DNA of 64,000 nt from Shimia sp040225985 (GTDB lineage Bacteria; Pseudomonadota; Alphaproteobacteria; Rhodobacterales; Rhodobacteraceae), in contig NZ_JBBPEU010000001.1 of the NCBI RefSeq assembly GCF_040225985.1, forward strand, positions 496,001 to 560,000. Reading direction: 5' to 3'. Shown here one piece after another: positions 26,871-35,010 of this stretch. Both the position numbers and the translations under genes were made by a program. The notes under the pieces were generated by a model. It ran no database searches and had not been told where the DNA came from. It worked only from the letters and a program-made list of their open reading frames with translations. Each line of letters opens with the position of its first letter. The stretch's first letter is position 1.

Positions 26871-26933
26871 CTGATATTCAATAACAACGCCGTATATCAG
26901 CGGCTGATATTCGATAACACCGGGCTGATATTG
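26871..26933. promoter_or_regulatory. Repeat/palindrome array between divergent secreted-protein genes
   Basis: Three copies of CTGATATT occur at 26871, 26904 and 26925; the first two extend to CTGATATTCNATAACA (26871-26886 and 26904-26919) and lie 33 bp apart. A 17-bp dyad ATATCAGCGGCTGATAT spans 26894-26910. The array starts 25 bp upstream of the leftward gene and sits about 80 bp from the rightward gene. It looks like an operator for a dimeric regulator; which protein binds is unknown. Confidence 0.6.
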
Positions 26934-27015
26934 CCTGTCTTTCAGGGGGCGGCCGATGTTCGAGACAGCCGCCCGGCACTGGCGTCGGGCCGAACAAACC
27001 CTGAAAGGAAACCAC

Positions 27016-27519
27016 ATGCCCAATACGATCTCTCGCAAATTCATCCTGTCCATTCTTGGGGCCGCAGTGGCTGTCACCACTCTGGCGGCGCGTCCGGCCC
27101 ACGCCCTGTCTGAAGAAGATGCCGCGAAGCTGTTGTTCGGGGCGGCGGCGCTGTTCATGATCGGCCACGCGATCACCGATGATGACAAGCCGGCCCGCGT
27201 CACGCGTCACACGCATGTCCCGCCCAAGCCCCGGCATTCGCACAATTCCCACCACCCCAAGCCGCGCCCCCTGCCGGAACGCGCCCGGATCAGTTATAAA
27301 GAGTATGTTCCGCGCGGCTGTGTTCGGACGTTTGAAACCAACCGTCGCGGCAGCGTCTCCATGTTGGGGGCTCGCTGTCTGGACAAGCATTATCCGCAGG
27401 CACACCTGTTGCCCAAGACGTGCCGCACGCGGATTCACACACCGGCCTATGGTGTCGTGAAAGGCTATGACCAGCGCTGTCTGAAAGACAAGGGTTTCAA
27501 ACTGACCCGCCGGAAATAA
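27016..27519 (+). CDS. Secreted protein of unknown function, His/Pro-rich linker
   Basis: 167 residues from the ATG at 27016, preceded by GAAAGGAA; an ORF extension to 26956 has no such site. A signal peptide (about residues 1-35, ending RPAHA-LS) and a hydrophobic AAALFMIGHAI segment precede a His/Pro/Lys-rich linker (residues 65-85). The C-terminal half contains four cysteines (RGCVRTF, GARCLD, PKTCRTR, DQRCLKD) likely paired in the periplasm. The gene is divergent from the small secreted-protein operon and shares its repeat array. Function not recognised. Confidence 0.75.
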   Translation: MPNTISRKFILSILGAAVAVTTLAARPAHALSEEDAAKLLFGAAALFMIGHAITDDDKPARVTRHTHVPPKPRHSHNSHHPKPRPLPERARISYKEYVPRGCVRTFETNRRGSVSMLGARCLDKHYPQAHLLPKTCRTRIHTPAYGVVKGYDQRCLKDKGFKLTRRK

Positions 27520-27553
27520 GGGTCGAGCAGAGGGCGCTTAAACGGTGCCCGGA

Positions 27554-27585
27554 AGCCCGGTGAGCCACTGGCCGCCGGGCTTTTT
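27554..27585 (+). terminator. Rho-independent terminator after the secreted-protein gene
   Basis: Stem AGCCCGG / CCGGGCT with a 14-base loop and a following TTTTT. It lies between the stop at 27519 and the rnhB start at 27623, which supports the short rnhB start. Confidence 0.75.
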
Positions 27586-27622
27586 ACTTGCAAGAGGCCC
27601 TGCCTTGCTGTTTGTCGCGATC

Positions 27623-28240
27623 ATGACTGGACCTGATTTTTCCTATGAACAAGCTGCGCTGACCCGGGGCGCTACCCGTGTTGCAGGTGTGGACGAAGTG
27701 GGGCGCGGCCCCCTTGCAGGCCCCGTAACGGCGGCAGCAGTTGTTTTAGACCCGGCAAATATCCCCGAGGGGCTGAACGATTCAAAGAAGCTGACCGTGA
27801 AGAGGCGGGAAGCTCTTTTTGATGTGATTCTCGCGGTTGCGGACGTGTCGATTGCCCATGCCAGCGTGGAAGAGATTGACACGCTCAATATCCTGCGGGC
27901 CAGCCACTTGGCCATGGAGCGCGCGGTTGCCGGTTTGAAAGCAGCGCCGGATCACTTGTTGATTGATGGTAACATGATTCCGCGTGGACTGACCGGATCG
28001 ACCGAGGCCGTGGTCAAAGGGGATGCAAAATCTCTTTCGATTTCAGCGGCTTCAATTGTGGCGAAAATATGTCGTGACCGGATCATGTGGGATTTGGCGC
28101 AACAGTTTCCCGGTTACGGATGGGAAACAAACGCGGGCTATCCGTCAAAAAGCCACAGAGAGGCGCTTCGAAATCTTGGGGTGACCCCACACCATAGACG
28201 TTCCTTCAAGCCTGTCCACAATATCTTGTATCAAGAGTAA
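27623..28240 (+). CDS. rnhB: Ribonuclease HII
   Basis: 205 residues. Removes RNA from RNA-DNA hybrids and single ribonucleotides from DNA. The first catalytic pair is in VDEVGRGPLAGPV (D24, E25), with the other acidic residues in LLIDGN and ASIVAKICRDR/MWDLA; KKLTVKRREALF and GYPSKSHREALR are also typical. An in-frame upstream start at 27545 would run through the terminator hairpin and is rejected; ATG 27623 has a weak ribosome site. ccrM lies 107 bp downstream. Confidence 0.94.
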   Translation: MTGPDFSYEQAALTRGATRVAGVDEVGRGPLAGPVTAAAVVLDPANIPEGLNDSKKLTVKRREALFDVILAVADVSIAHASVEEIDTLNILRASHLAMERAVAGLKAAPDHLLIDGNMIPRGLTGSTEAVVKGDAKSLSISAASIVAKICRDRIMWDLAQQFPGYGWETNAGYPSKSHREALRNLGVTPHHRRSFKPVHNILYQE

Positions 28241-28253
28241 AATGTAAGTGACT

Positions 28254-28292
28254 GATTCAAAAAAGAAATTGACCCCGAATCAGGTTTGAATC
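28254..28292. promoter_or_regulatory. GANTC cluster upstream of ccrM
   Basis: Three GANTC sites (GATTC at 28254-28258; GAATC at 28277-28281 and 28288-28292) lie within 39 bp, 56-94 bp before the ccrM start. GANTC is the CcrM target, and the ccrM promoter of Caulobacter is known to be methylation-sensitive, so this cluster may give similar feedback control. The link here is inferred. Confidence 0.5.
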
Positions 28293-28347
28293 ATCTTTGT
28301 CTCAACCAAGAGCGCACAAAAACAGCGCCGGTTTATTGAGGCAGAGA

Positions 28348-29463
28348 ATGAAGACTATGACCAAAAGCAAGAGCGCAACTGCGCTCCCTCTAAACACGAT
28401 TCTTGATGGTGACTGTATCGAAGTGATGAACAGTCTCCCGGAAAACTCGGTTGATCTGATCTTTGCAGATCCGCCCTATAACCTTCAGTTGAAGGGGGAT
28501 CTGCATCGTCCCGATAACTCCAAGGTGGATGCGGTCGATGACGAGTGGGACCAGTTTTCAAGCTTCGCCGCCTATGACAAGTTCACCCGTGAATGGCTTA
28601 AGGCGGCCCGCCGTCTGCTAAAGCCGAACGGGGCGATCTGGGTGATCGGCTCTTACCACAACATCTTCCGCCTGGGGGCCGAGTTGCAGAACCAGGGCTT
28701 CTGGATTCTGAACGACGTGGTGTGGCGCAAGTCGAACCCGATGCCGAACTTCCGTGGCAAACGGTTCACCAACGCGCACGAGACCATGATCTGGGCCTCG
28801 AAAGAGGAAGGCGCGAAGTACACTTTCAATTACGAGGCGCTCAAAGCGCTGAATGAAGGTATCCAGATGCGCTCGGATTGGGTTCTGCCGATCTGTACCG
28901 GGCATGAACGCCTGAAAGATGAAAACGGCGAAAAGGCGCATCCGACGCAGAAACCTGAATCCCTGCTGCATCGTGTGCTGGTTGGGTCGACCAACCCGGG
29001 TGATGTGGTCCTTGATCCGTTCTTCGGCACCGGTACGACCGGCGCCGTGGCCAAGATGCTGGGCCGCGACTTCATCGGGATCGAGCGTGAAGAAGCGTAC
29101 CGCAAGGTAGCCACGAAACGGCTTGAGAAAATCCGAAAGTTCGACCGCGAAGCCTTGCAGGTGTCCACCAGCAAACGCGCCGAACCGCGCGTGCCGTTCG
29201 GTCAACTTGTCGAACGCGGCATGTTGCGCCCGGGTGAGAACCTCTATTCAATGAACGGGCGTCACAAGGCCAAGGTCCGTGCCGATGGCACTCTGATCGG
29301 AGATGATGTCAAGGGATCGATCCATCAGGTCGGCGCCCATCTTGAAGGCGCGCCCAGCTGCAATGGCTGGACCTATTGGTCCTATCAGCGTGATGGCAAG
29401 AAGGCCCCGATCGACCTGTTGCGCCAGCAGATCCGGGCCGAGATGGCGGAGCGCCCGAACTAA
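28348..29463 (+). CDS. ccrM: Cell-cycle DNA adenine methyltransferase CcrM (GANTC)
   Basis: 371 residues, usual for CcrM. A beta-class N6-adenine methyltransferase: catalytic DPPY at 41-44 in LIFADPPYNLQL, and the SAM-binding FxGxGTT in DPFFGTGTTGAV after the HPTQKPESLL segment. The C-terminal 80-residue CcrM extension (VERGMLRPGENLYSMNG; GAHLEGAPSCNGWTYW) is present and helps recognise GANTC. No cognate endonuclease is nearby, as for a solitary methylase. The ATG at 28348 has GAGG six bases before it; the ORF extends to 28297 but without a site. A strong terminator follows. Confidence 0.96.
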   Translation: MKTMTKSKSATALPLNTILDGDCIEVMNSLPENSVDLIFADPPYNLQLKGDLHRPDNSKVDAVDDEWDQFSSFAAYDKFTREWLKAARRLLKPNGAIWVIGSYHNIFRLGAELQNQGFWILNDVVWRKSNPMPNFRGKRFTNAHETMIWASKEEGAKYTFNYEALKALNEGIQMRSDWVLPICTGHERLKDENGEKAHPTQKPESLLHRVLVGSTNPGDVVLDPFFGTGTTGAVAKMLGRDFIGIEREEAYRKVATKRLEKIRKFDREALQVSTSKRAEPRVPFGQLVERGMLRPGENLYSMNGRHKAKVRADGTLIGDDVKGSIHQVGAHLEGAPSCNGWTYWSYQRDGKKAPIDLLRQQIRAEMAERPN

Positions 29464-29528
29464 TACCTCGTAAACCCAAGAATACCGCCGGTGCCTGTGG
29501 CCTGACTTACACACGGCACCATGACTTG

Positions 29529-29555
29529 CCCCGCCGGTTAACGGCGGGGTTTTTT
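29529..29555 (+). terminator. Rho-independent terminator after ccrM
   Basis: Perfect stem CCCCGCCG / CGGCGGGG, loop GTTAA, followed by six T residues. Confidence 0.9.
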
Positions 29556-29662
29556 GGTATTCTGGGGGCATCAATCCCGTGTGACGGTTTCGTGACGACG
29601 CGCTATTTCAAACGAGCGGCGCAGCGTTTATCTTGTGCTTCAAGCTATCAAAGGCATTTCCC

Positions 29663-31063
29663 ATGGCGCGGCGTTCCATTTCGTCCTTTTTCGAAGACCA
29701 GACCTATGAGCTGCCCCAGAAAGGGGCGCCCGAGTATGAGTATACCGAGCAGGTTCTCGAGCGTCACAAGCGCGAAGGGCTATATCTTGCCGTGCGGGCG
29801 CGCTGGGTGGCGATGGGCGTGGTCAGTGTGCTGCTGTTGTTCGTTGTGCCGTGGCCCGAGGTTCTGTTCTATGAATTCATTGTTGCGATCATTGCCTTCA
29901 ATGGTTGGTTGATGCTGCGCATTGGCAAGGTCGGCCTGTCGCGGGCCGAGCTGACGTTGTTGTTTCTGGATCTGCTTGTCATGACGCTTGGCATGGTGAT
30001 CCCCAACCCGCTCAGCGAACACACATGGCCACAGGCGATGCAGTACCAGTTCGGCAATTTCAAATATTTCTTCATATTGCTGGCGGCCGGAACGCTGGCC
30101 TATTCCTGGCGCACCGTGATTGCGATTGGAACCTGGACGGCGGGTATGTGGACCATCGCCCTCTTGGTGGGCTGGTGGTTTGCCGACCCAATGCCAGCTC
30201 TCAGCGAAGCCGCGAAAGCCGCGTTCCCGGAGGGTGACCTCGCGTATTTCATGGATCCGACCCAGTTCCATTTCCGGCTACGCATTCAGGAAGTCGTGGT
30301 GTTCCTGCTTGTCGCGGTAACCCTGGCGGTGTCGGTGCGCCGGTTCAACCGTTTGCTACGCTCGAACGCCGCGTTAGAGCGCGAGCGCACGAACCTGTCG
30401 CGGTACTTTTCGCCCAATGTGGTCGAAGAGTTGTCAAAGAACGACGAACCCCTGAAACAAATCCGCAACCACAACATCGCCGTGCTTTTCGTGGATATCG
30501 TGCACTTTACAGAGTTCGCGGCCAGTCGTAGCCCGGAAGAGGTGATCGAAACGCTGCGCGAATTTCACGGTTTGATGGAGACCGCGGTGTTTGCCCATCA
30601 CGGGACGCTCGACAAATATCTGGGCGACGGGTTGATGGCGACCTTCGGCACGCCCGAGCCGACCCAGCAGGATGCGATCAACGCCCTGAATTGCGTACAT
30701 GCGATGATGGACGCTCTGGACACTTGGAACGACAACCGGATCAGGCGTGGCCTGCCGCCGCTGCGTGTCGGGTTCGGCGCGCATTACGGGCCCGCGGTTC
30801 TCGCGGATATCGGGGCCAACCGCCTTGAATTTGCGGTCGTGGGCAACACCGTGAATGTGGCCTCTCGCCTCGAAGCACTGACCCGCGGTCTTAATGCGCG
30901 CTTGGTGATCAGCGATGGTATGCGTGAGGAGGTTCTGAAAGAAGGCGGTCACGCATGCCTTGCCGGTCTGCGCCGCTTTGAAAAACAGGATATCCGCGGC
31001 GTTGAACAGAAGCTTACGGTGTGGGCGTTTGAGCGCCCGGTAGAGCAAAACCCATCCTCCTGA
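29663..31063 (+). CDS. Membrane-bound class III adenylate cyclase
   Basis: 466 residues. After a short cytoplasmic N-terminus come about six membrane helices (roughly residues 45-220), then a coiled linker (SNAALERERTNLSRYFSPNV) and a class III catalytic domain. Metal aspartates are in VLFVDIVHFTEFA and YLGDGLMATFG; the ATP-type lysine precedes it (LDKYLGDG), and Asn/Arg lie in VNVASRLEAL, so it should be active. This resembles the Cya-type enzymes with a MASE-like sensor, but the exact domain cannot be named. An upstream TTG at 29633 is an alternative start. Confidence 0.9.
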   Translation: MARRSISSFFEDQTYELPQKGAPEYEYTEQVLERHKREGLYLAVRARWVAMGVVSVLLLFVVPWPEVLFYEFIVAIIAFNGWLMLRIGKVGLSRAELTLLFLDLLVMTLGMVIPNPLSEHTWPQAMQYQFGNFKYFFILLAAGTLAYSWRTVIAIGTWTAGMWTIALLVGWWFADPMPALSEAAKAAFPEGDLAYFMDPTQFHFRLRIQEVVVFLLVAVTLAVSVRRFNRLLRSNAALERERTNLSRYFSPNVVEELSKNDEPLKQIRNHNIAVLFVDIVHFTEFAASRSPEEVIETLREFHGLMETAVFAHHGTLDKYLGDGLMATFGTPEPTQQDAINALNCVHAMMDALDTWNDNRIRRGLPPLRVGFGAHYGPAVLADIGANRLEFAVVGNTVNVASRLEALTRGLNARLVISDGMREEVLKEGGHACLAGLRRFEKQDIRGVEQKLTVWAFERPVEQNPSS

Positions 31064-31087
31064 GCTGCGCCTCAGTGTGGTGGTAGG

Positions 31088-31399
31088 TTAGGTGTAGCTG
31101 TTGAGGCCGATTCCAACGATCAGCAGCGCCACCAAAACGATTGTTGAGACAAGGGTCAGATAGGCCGCCATGGCAATGGCCGTGGATTTTTCCTCTTCGG
31201 CAATTTCGCTGTATCTTTGGCCGCGCGGCAGAAGCATCCGCAAGGTGGCCAGGCTCATAATCATGGCGACCAACGCAACGAAAATCGGAACTTTTACATA
31301 ATCGGGAACGCGCACCATGCCTAAACCAAGGGCAAAGGCCTGTTGCGGCATCAAAAAGGTGAGGAGAACTAGGCCTGAAAAAATGGATCGAGCCGTCAC
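31088..31399 (-). CDS. Small membrane protein of unknown function
   Basis: 103 residues. An N-terminal helix that may be a signal sequence (FSGLVLLTFLMPQQAFA) is followed by two membrane helices (VPIFVALVAMIMSLATLRML and AYLTLVSTIVLVALLIVGIG) around a charged loop. It is convergent with the membrane cyclase gene, 24 bp apart. No family recognised. Confidence 0.6.
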   Translation of the reverse strand: MTARSIFSGLVLLTFLMPQQAFALGLGMVRVPDYVKVPIFVALVAMIMSLATLRMLLPRGQRYSEIAEEEKSTAIAMAAYLTLVSTIVLVALLIVGIGLNSYT

Positions 31400-31565
31400 A
31401 ACTAAATACTCCGACGATTGACTTTAATTAGCGTCAGATACTCTATTTTCTGTGGCCGAAATTGGGCAGGCACCGGGTTTTTCCATGAAGGCGCTTGTTT
31501 TTGGGGCAATGCCTATTGGTGTGTCACGTAACGGTCACGCGATCTTGGTAAGCTGCGACAAAAAA

Positions 31566-32138
31566 ATGCGAGAGCGTGTAGTGTCCGGATCCAAAAAGCC
31601 ATTTGATACCAGAAGCCTCGAGAGCATGGCGCGCCATCACCGCACCCGAGACCTCTTGATGCGCTACAATACGACCGCCTCACCTGAAACTGCCGCAAGG
31701 CGCGGGCTTCTGGACAGTCTGCTGGGCCGTTGCGAAGACGGTGCTTGGATCGAGCCCCCCTTTTATTGTGACGGTGGGGCAAACATCCATTTGGGTGCAG
31801 GGGTATTCGTAAACTTCAACTGCGTCTTTCTGGACGGAGAGTCGATCACGATCGGGGCGGGCACATTGATCGGGCCGGCGGTACAAATCTATGCCACGGC
31901 ACATCCGGTCAATGCCCGAAAGCGGATATTCGAACGCGAAGGCGTGCCAGCCTATCATACAACGGCTGCCCCGATCACTATTGGCCGCAACGTCTGGATC
32001 GGTGGGGGCGCGATCATCCTGCCGGGTGTATGCATTGGCGATAACTCCACCATTGGCGCGGGGTCGGTTGTCACGCGCAGTGTCCCCGGCGATGTGTTCG
32101 CAGCAGGAAACCCCTGTAGGGTCGTGCGACCTTTGTAG
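31566..32138 (+). CDS. Maltose/galactoside O-acetyltransferase-like protein (left-handed beta-helix)
   Basis: 190 residues from the ATG at 31566. MRERVVSGSKKPFDTRSLES and RTRDLLMRYN match the Mac domain that starts maltose acetyltransferases; an ORF from 31452 adds 38 atypical residues, so the short start is preferred although its ribosome site is weak. Hexapeptide repeats follow (GANIHLGAGVFVNFNCVFLD; GAGTLIGPAVQIYATAHPVN; GRNVWIGGGAIILPGVCIGD), with the catalytic His in ATAHPV. It would transfer acetyl from acetyl-CoA to a sugar. It ends four bases before the convergent alkB gene. Confidence 0.88.
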   Translation: MRERVVSGSKKPFDTRSLESMARHHRTRDLLMRYNTTASPETAARRGLLDSLLGRCEDGAWIEPPFYCDGGANIHLGAGVFVNFNCVFLDGESITIGAGTLIGPAVQIYATAHPVNARKRIFEREGVPAYHTTAAPITIGRNVWIGGGAIILPGVCIGDNSTIGAGSVVTRSVPGDVFAAGNPCRVVRPL

Positions 32139-32141
32139 CCG

Positions 32142-33275
32142 TTATCGAGGCATCGGGGTTTTGGCCTTGTTATAGGCCTGCCAGTTGGTGATCTCGGGAT
32201 AATACATCTGGCGCCATTTGCGCACACGCGGATTCATCACCCGTTTCCAAACCGGCGGGATCATTGCCGCCATGGTCATGATCGGGTACCCGAATGGAAG
32301 CTGCGGCGCATCGGCCTCAGTATAGTTTTGCAACAGCGGAAAGCGCCGGTCAGGTTTATAATGGTGGTCCGAATGGCGTTGCAGATTGATCAACAGCCAG
32401 TTCGACGCCTTGTGCGCGGCGTTCCACGAATGATGTGGTTTGACATGTTCGTACTTCGCTTCGCCCAGGTGTTTGCGGGTCAGGCCGTAATGTTCGACAT
32501 AGTTCACCAGTTCGAGTTGCCAGATCGCGATATAGGCCTGCCAAAGGAACAGCAACAGACCCTGCCACCCCCCGATCAGGAACGCTAGCCCCAGCATCCC
32601 CGCCTGTAACGCCCAGTAGCGAAAGAACGGATTTGAGAGATCGGTCCAGGGCAACCCTTTGCGGGAGAGTCTTTGCTTTTCAAGTCGGAAGGCCGAAACC
32701 GGAACCTGCCAAAGCACGCGCGGAAAATAGCGGTGGAAGCCTTCATTATAGCGTGCGGTGACCGGATCGCGGGGAGTGCCGACATAGACATGGTGGCCGT
32801 GCAGGTGTTCGGTCCGAAAATGTGAATACAACACCATCGCCAACAGGAAATCCGCCAGCCAGCGTTCTGTCTTGTTTTTCTGGTGCATCAACTCGTGTGA
32901 ATAGTTGATCCCGATTGTGCCCGTGACAACGCCCATTCCAAAGAAAAGCCCGATCTTGGCTGCAACCGAAAGGTGATCAGTGTGCGTAACAAACCAAATC
33001 ATTCCGAACAGTGTCGCGAACTGGAGGAAAGGCCAGATCATTGTCACCAGCCGGTACCAGTAAAGATCTTCTTCTGGTGTTTCGAGCTCGGCATTTTCGA
33101 GATTAAGGCCAAGCGCGGCATCCAGCGCCGAAAACAAATACCAAGTGGCTGCAGGAACAAGCAAAACCCACCAGCCGCCAAGCCCCGCGACGATCCAGAT
33201 CAGCGGAATCAGGAACAGCGAGAGCCAAAAGGGCAGAGCGCTTTGCAGTTTGGCAACTTGTGAAGACGGGATCAT
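32142..33275 (-). CDS. alkB: Alkane 1-monooxygenase (AlkB family)
   Basis: 377 residues, polytopic. All histidine boxes of membrane di-iron hydroxylases are seen: HELMH (H127-H131), HFRTEHLHGHH (H152-H162) and HSDHH (H301-H305), plus NYVEHYG (E261, H262). It hydroxylates the terminal carbon of medium-chain alkanes or related hydrocarbons in the inner membrane with electrons from rubredoxin. No rubredoxin or rubredoxin reductase gene is adjacent. ATG 33275 has GGAG eight bases upstream; a longer reading from 33335 is less likely. Confidence 0.93.
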   Translation of the reverse strand: MIPSSQVAKLQSALPFWLSLFLIPLIWIVAGLGGWWVLLVPAATWYLFSALDAALGLNLENAELETPEEDLYWYRLVTMIWPFLQFATLFGMIWFVTHTDHLSVAAKIGLFFGMGVVTGTIGINYSHELMHQKNKTERWLADFLLAMVLYSHFRTEHLHGHHVYVGTPRDPVTARYNEGFHRYFPRVLWQVPVSAFRLEKQRLSRKGLPWTDLSNPFFRYWALQAGMLGLAFLIGGWQGLLLFLWQAYIAIWQLELVNYVEHYGLTRKHLGEAKYEHVKPHHSWNAAHKASNWLLINLQRHSDHHYKPDRRFPLLQNYTEADAPQLPFGYPIMTMAAMIPPVWKRVMNPRVRKWRQMYYPEITNWQAYNKAKTPMPR

Positions 33276-33356
33276 GGTCACTCTCCAGAGCTGGGCGCGC
33301 ACCCGCATAATGGGTTGCCGCGCAGGCAACTGCAATCGCGATTTGCCTGCCTGCGT

Positions 33357-34409
33357 TCAGGTGTTGTGATAAAGATCAAACGCCTTGCGCATCACGGTTG
33401 GCAGGTCAGAGGGTCTGAATGTGTCCAGCGACACGAAGTCCCCGATATCGGCCTTGCGTTCCATTGGAACCAAAGCCGTTTTCACCGTCAGGCGCAGATG
33501 AAAATGGGTGAAAGTGTGCCGTGCCTCGCCGTTGAGGGTGGTCCATTCGGCGCGTATCGGGGTCTTGTGCCGGGGCGTTTCGCCTTCAACCCATTCTGAC
33601 CCGGGCCAACCCAGCATACCCCCCAACAACCCTTTGTCGGGCCGCCTCTCGAGCAACACCGCGCCATCTACCCGCCGCGCGATATAGACCGTGCCAAAGC
33701 GGATGGGCTTCGGCTTTCTCGGGGTCTTCTGTGGTAATTCGCCGGCTGTTCCGGCGATACGCGCATCGCAGGCCGGACGCCAGGGGCAGATACCACAGGC
33801 AGGATTGCGCGGGGTGCAGATTGTCGCGCCAAGATCCATGACAGCTTGCGCGTAATCTCCGGGGCGCAAGGCTGGCGTCAACCCTTCCGCCAGTGATGTC
33901 AGCTCAGGTTTGGCGGCGGGCAGGGGGGTATGCACGTTGTAAAGCCGCGCCATGACGCGTTCGACATTGCCATCCACCACCACGGCTTGCCGGTCAAAGG
34001 CAATCGCCGCCACGGCCCCCGCCGTGTAGGGGCCTACTCCGGGCAGGGCGCGCAATCCCTCGACCGTGTCAGGAAACACCCCATCCAGATCATCCGCTAC
34101 GACCCGCGCACATTTCAGCAGGTTGCGCGCACGCGCGTAGTACCCAAGGCCGGCCCATTCGGCCATTACATCTTCGTCTTTGGCCGAAGCAAGATCTTGC
34201 ACCGTGGGCCAGCGTGCCGTGAAGCGTTCGAAATAGTCCTTCACCGCCGCGACAGTGGTCTGTTGCAACATGATTTCGGACAGCCACACCCTGTAGGGAT
34301 CCGGGCAGACCCCTTGCTGGCGATCCGACGGGGCAACGCGCCACGGCATCTTTCGTGCATGCCGGTCGTACCATTCCAGCAAAACCTCGGGAGAGGGATG
34401 TTCACGCAA
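33357..34409 (-). CDS. mutY: A/G-specific adenine DNA glycosylase MutY
   Basis: 350 residues. It removes adenine paired with 8-oxoguanine. Catalytic Glu45 is in LSEIMLQQTTVAAV; the helix-hairpin-helix and catalytic Asp are in LPGVGPYTAGAVAAIAF and VVVDGNVERV; the iron-sulfur cysteines are in CTPRNPACGICPWRPAC. The C-terminal MutT-like domain (KGLLGGMLGWPGSEW) recognises 8-oxoguanine. It is divergent from the DUF721 gene, an arrangement commonly seen in this group. Confidence 0.96.
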   Translation of the reverse strand: MREHPSPEVLLEWYDRHARKMPWRVAPSDRQQGVCPDPYRVWLSEIMLQQTTVAAVKDYFERFTARWPTVQDLASAKDEDVMAEWAGLGYYARARNLLKCARVVADDLDGVFPDTVEGLRALPGVGPYTAGAVAAIAFDRQAVVVDGNVERVMARLYNVHTPLPAAKPELTSLAEGLTPALRPGDYAQAVMDLGATICTPRNPACGICPWRPACDARIAGTAGELPQKTPRKPKPIRFGTVYIARRVDGAVLLERRPDKGLLGGMLGWPGSEWVEGETPRHKTPIRAEWTTLNGEARHTFTHFHLRLTVKTALVPMERKADIGDFVSLDTFRPSDLPTVMRKAFDLYHNT

Positions 34410-34496
34410 GTTTTATTCTCCGAATTGTCCGGTTTCGCTGGCACCTTGCCACGCGGCTACTAAAATAGCGCCGAACCGAAGGATGCAAGACACCAG

Positions 34497-34997
34497 ATGC
34501 GCCGCTCTACTACCAAAGGCTTTGCCCGCACATCTTCCTTGTTGCGGGAACAGATTCGCGAAACCGGCGAAACCCGTGGTTTCGCCGCCACGCGTGTCTT
34601 GACCCATTGGGCAGAGATCGTCGGCGAAGACATGGCCGCAGTGTGCAAGCCGGTCGAGGTCAAGTATGGACGGCAGGGCCTCGGCGCGACACTAACGGTG
34701 CTGACCACCGGCGCGCAGGCGCCCATGCTCGAGATGCAAAAGGATCAGTTGCGCGCGCGGGTTAATCAGGTCTATGGCTACAACGCCATTGAACGGCTGC
34801 GGATCACCCAGACTGCGGCGACAGGTTTTGCCGAGGGGCAAGCGGTTTTCGCGCACAAGTCAAAGCCCGCACCCAAGACCGAAACACCGGAATTACGCGC
34901 CGAGGCTGCCAAGCTGGCAGAGCAGGCGCAGGATTCCGAATTGCGCGCGGCCCTTGAACGCCTGTCGCGCAATTTCTTGAAAAAGACAAAACTCTAG
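34497..34997 (+). CDS. DUF721 (DciA-like) protein
   Basis: 166 residues. The DUF721 core is seen in VLTHWAEIVGEDMAAVCKPV, and LTVLTTGAQAPMLEMQKDQL, ending IERLRITQT; a lysine/glutamate-rich C-terminal tail follows. DUF721 includes DciA, which loads replicative helicase in bacteria lacking DnaC, so a replication role is possible but not shown. The DsbA-like gene follows 13 bp later, so they are likely co-transcribed. Confidence 0.88.
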   Translation: MRRSTTKGFARTSSLLREQIRETGETRGFAATRVLTHWAEIVGEDMAAVCKPVEVKYGRQGLGATLTVLTTGAQAPMLEMQKDQLRARVNQVYGYNAIERLRITQTAATGFAEGQAVFAHKSKPAPKTETPELRAEAAKLAEQAQDSELRAALERLSRNFLKKTKL

Positions 34998-35010
34998 GAA
35001 AGGTTCCGCG

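Noticed and set aside
26871..26933. CRISPR-like array
   Set aside because: Units are only 8-16 bp, spacing is 33 and 21 bp, there is no long repeat, and no cas genes occur. It fits an operator better.
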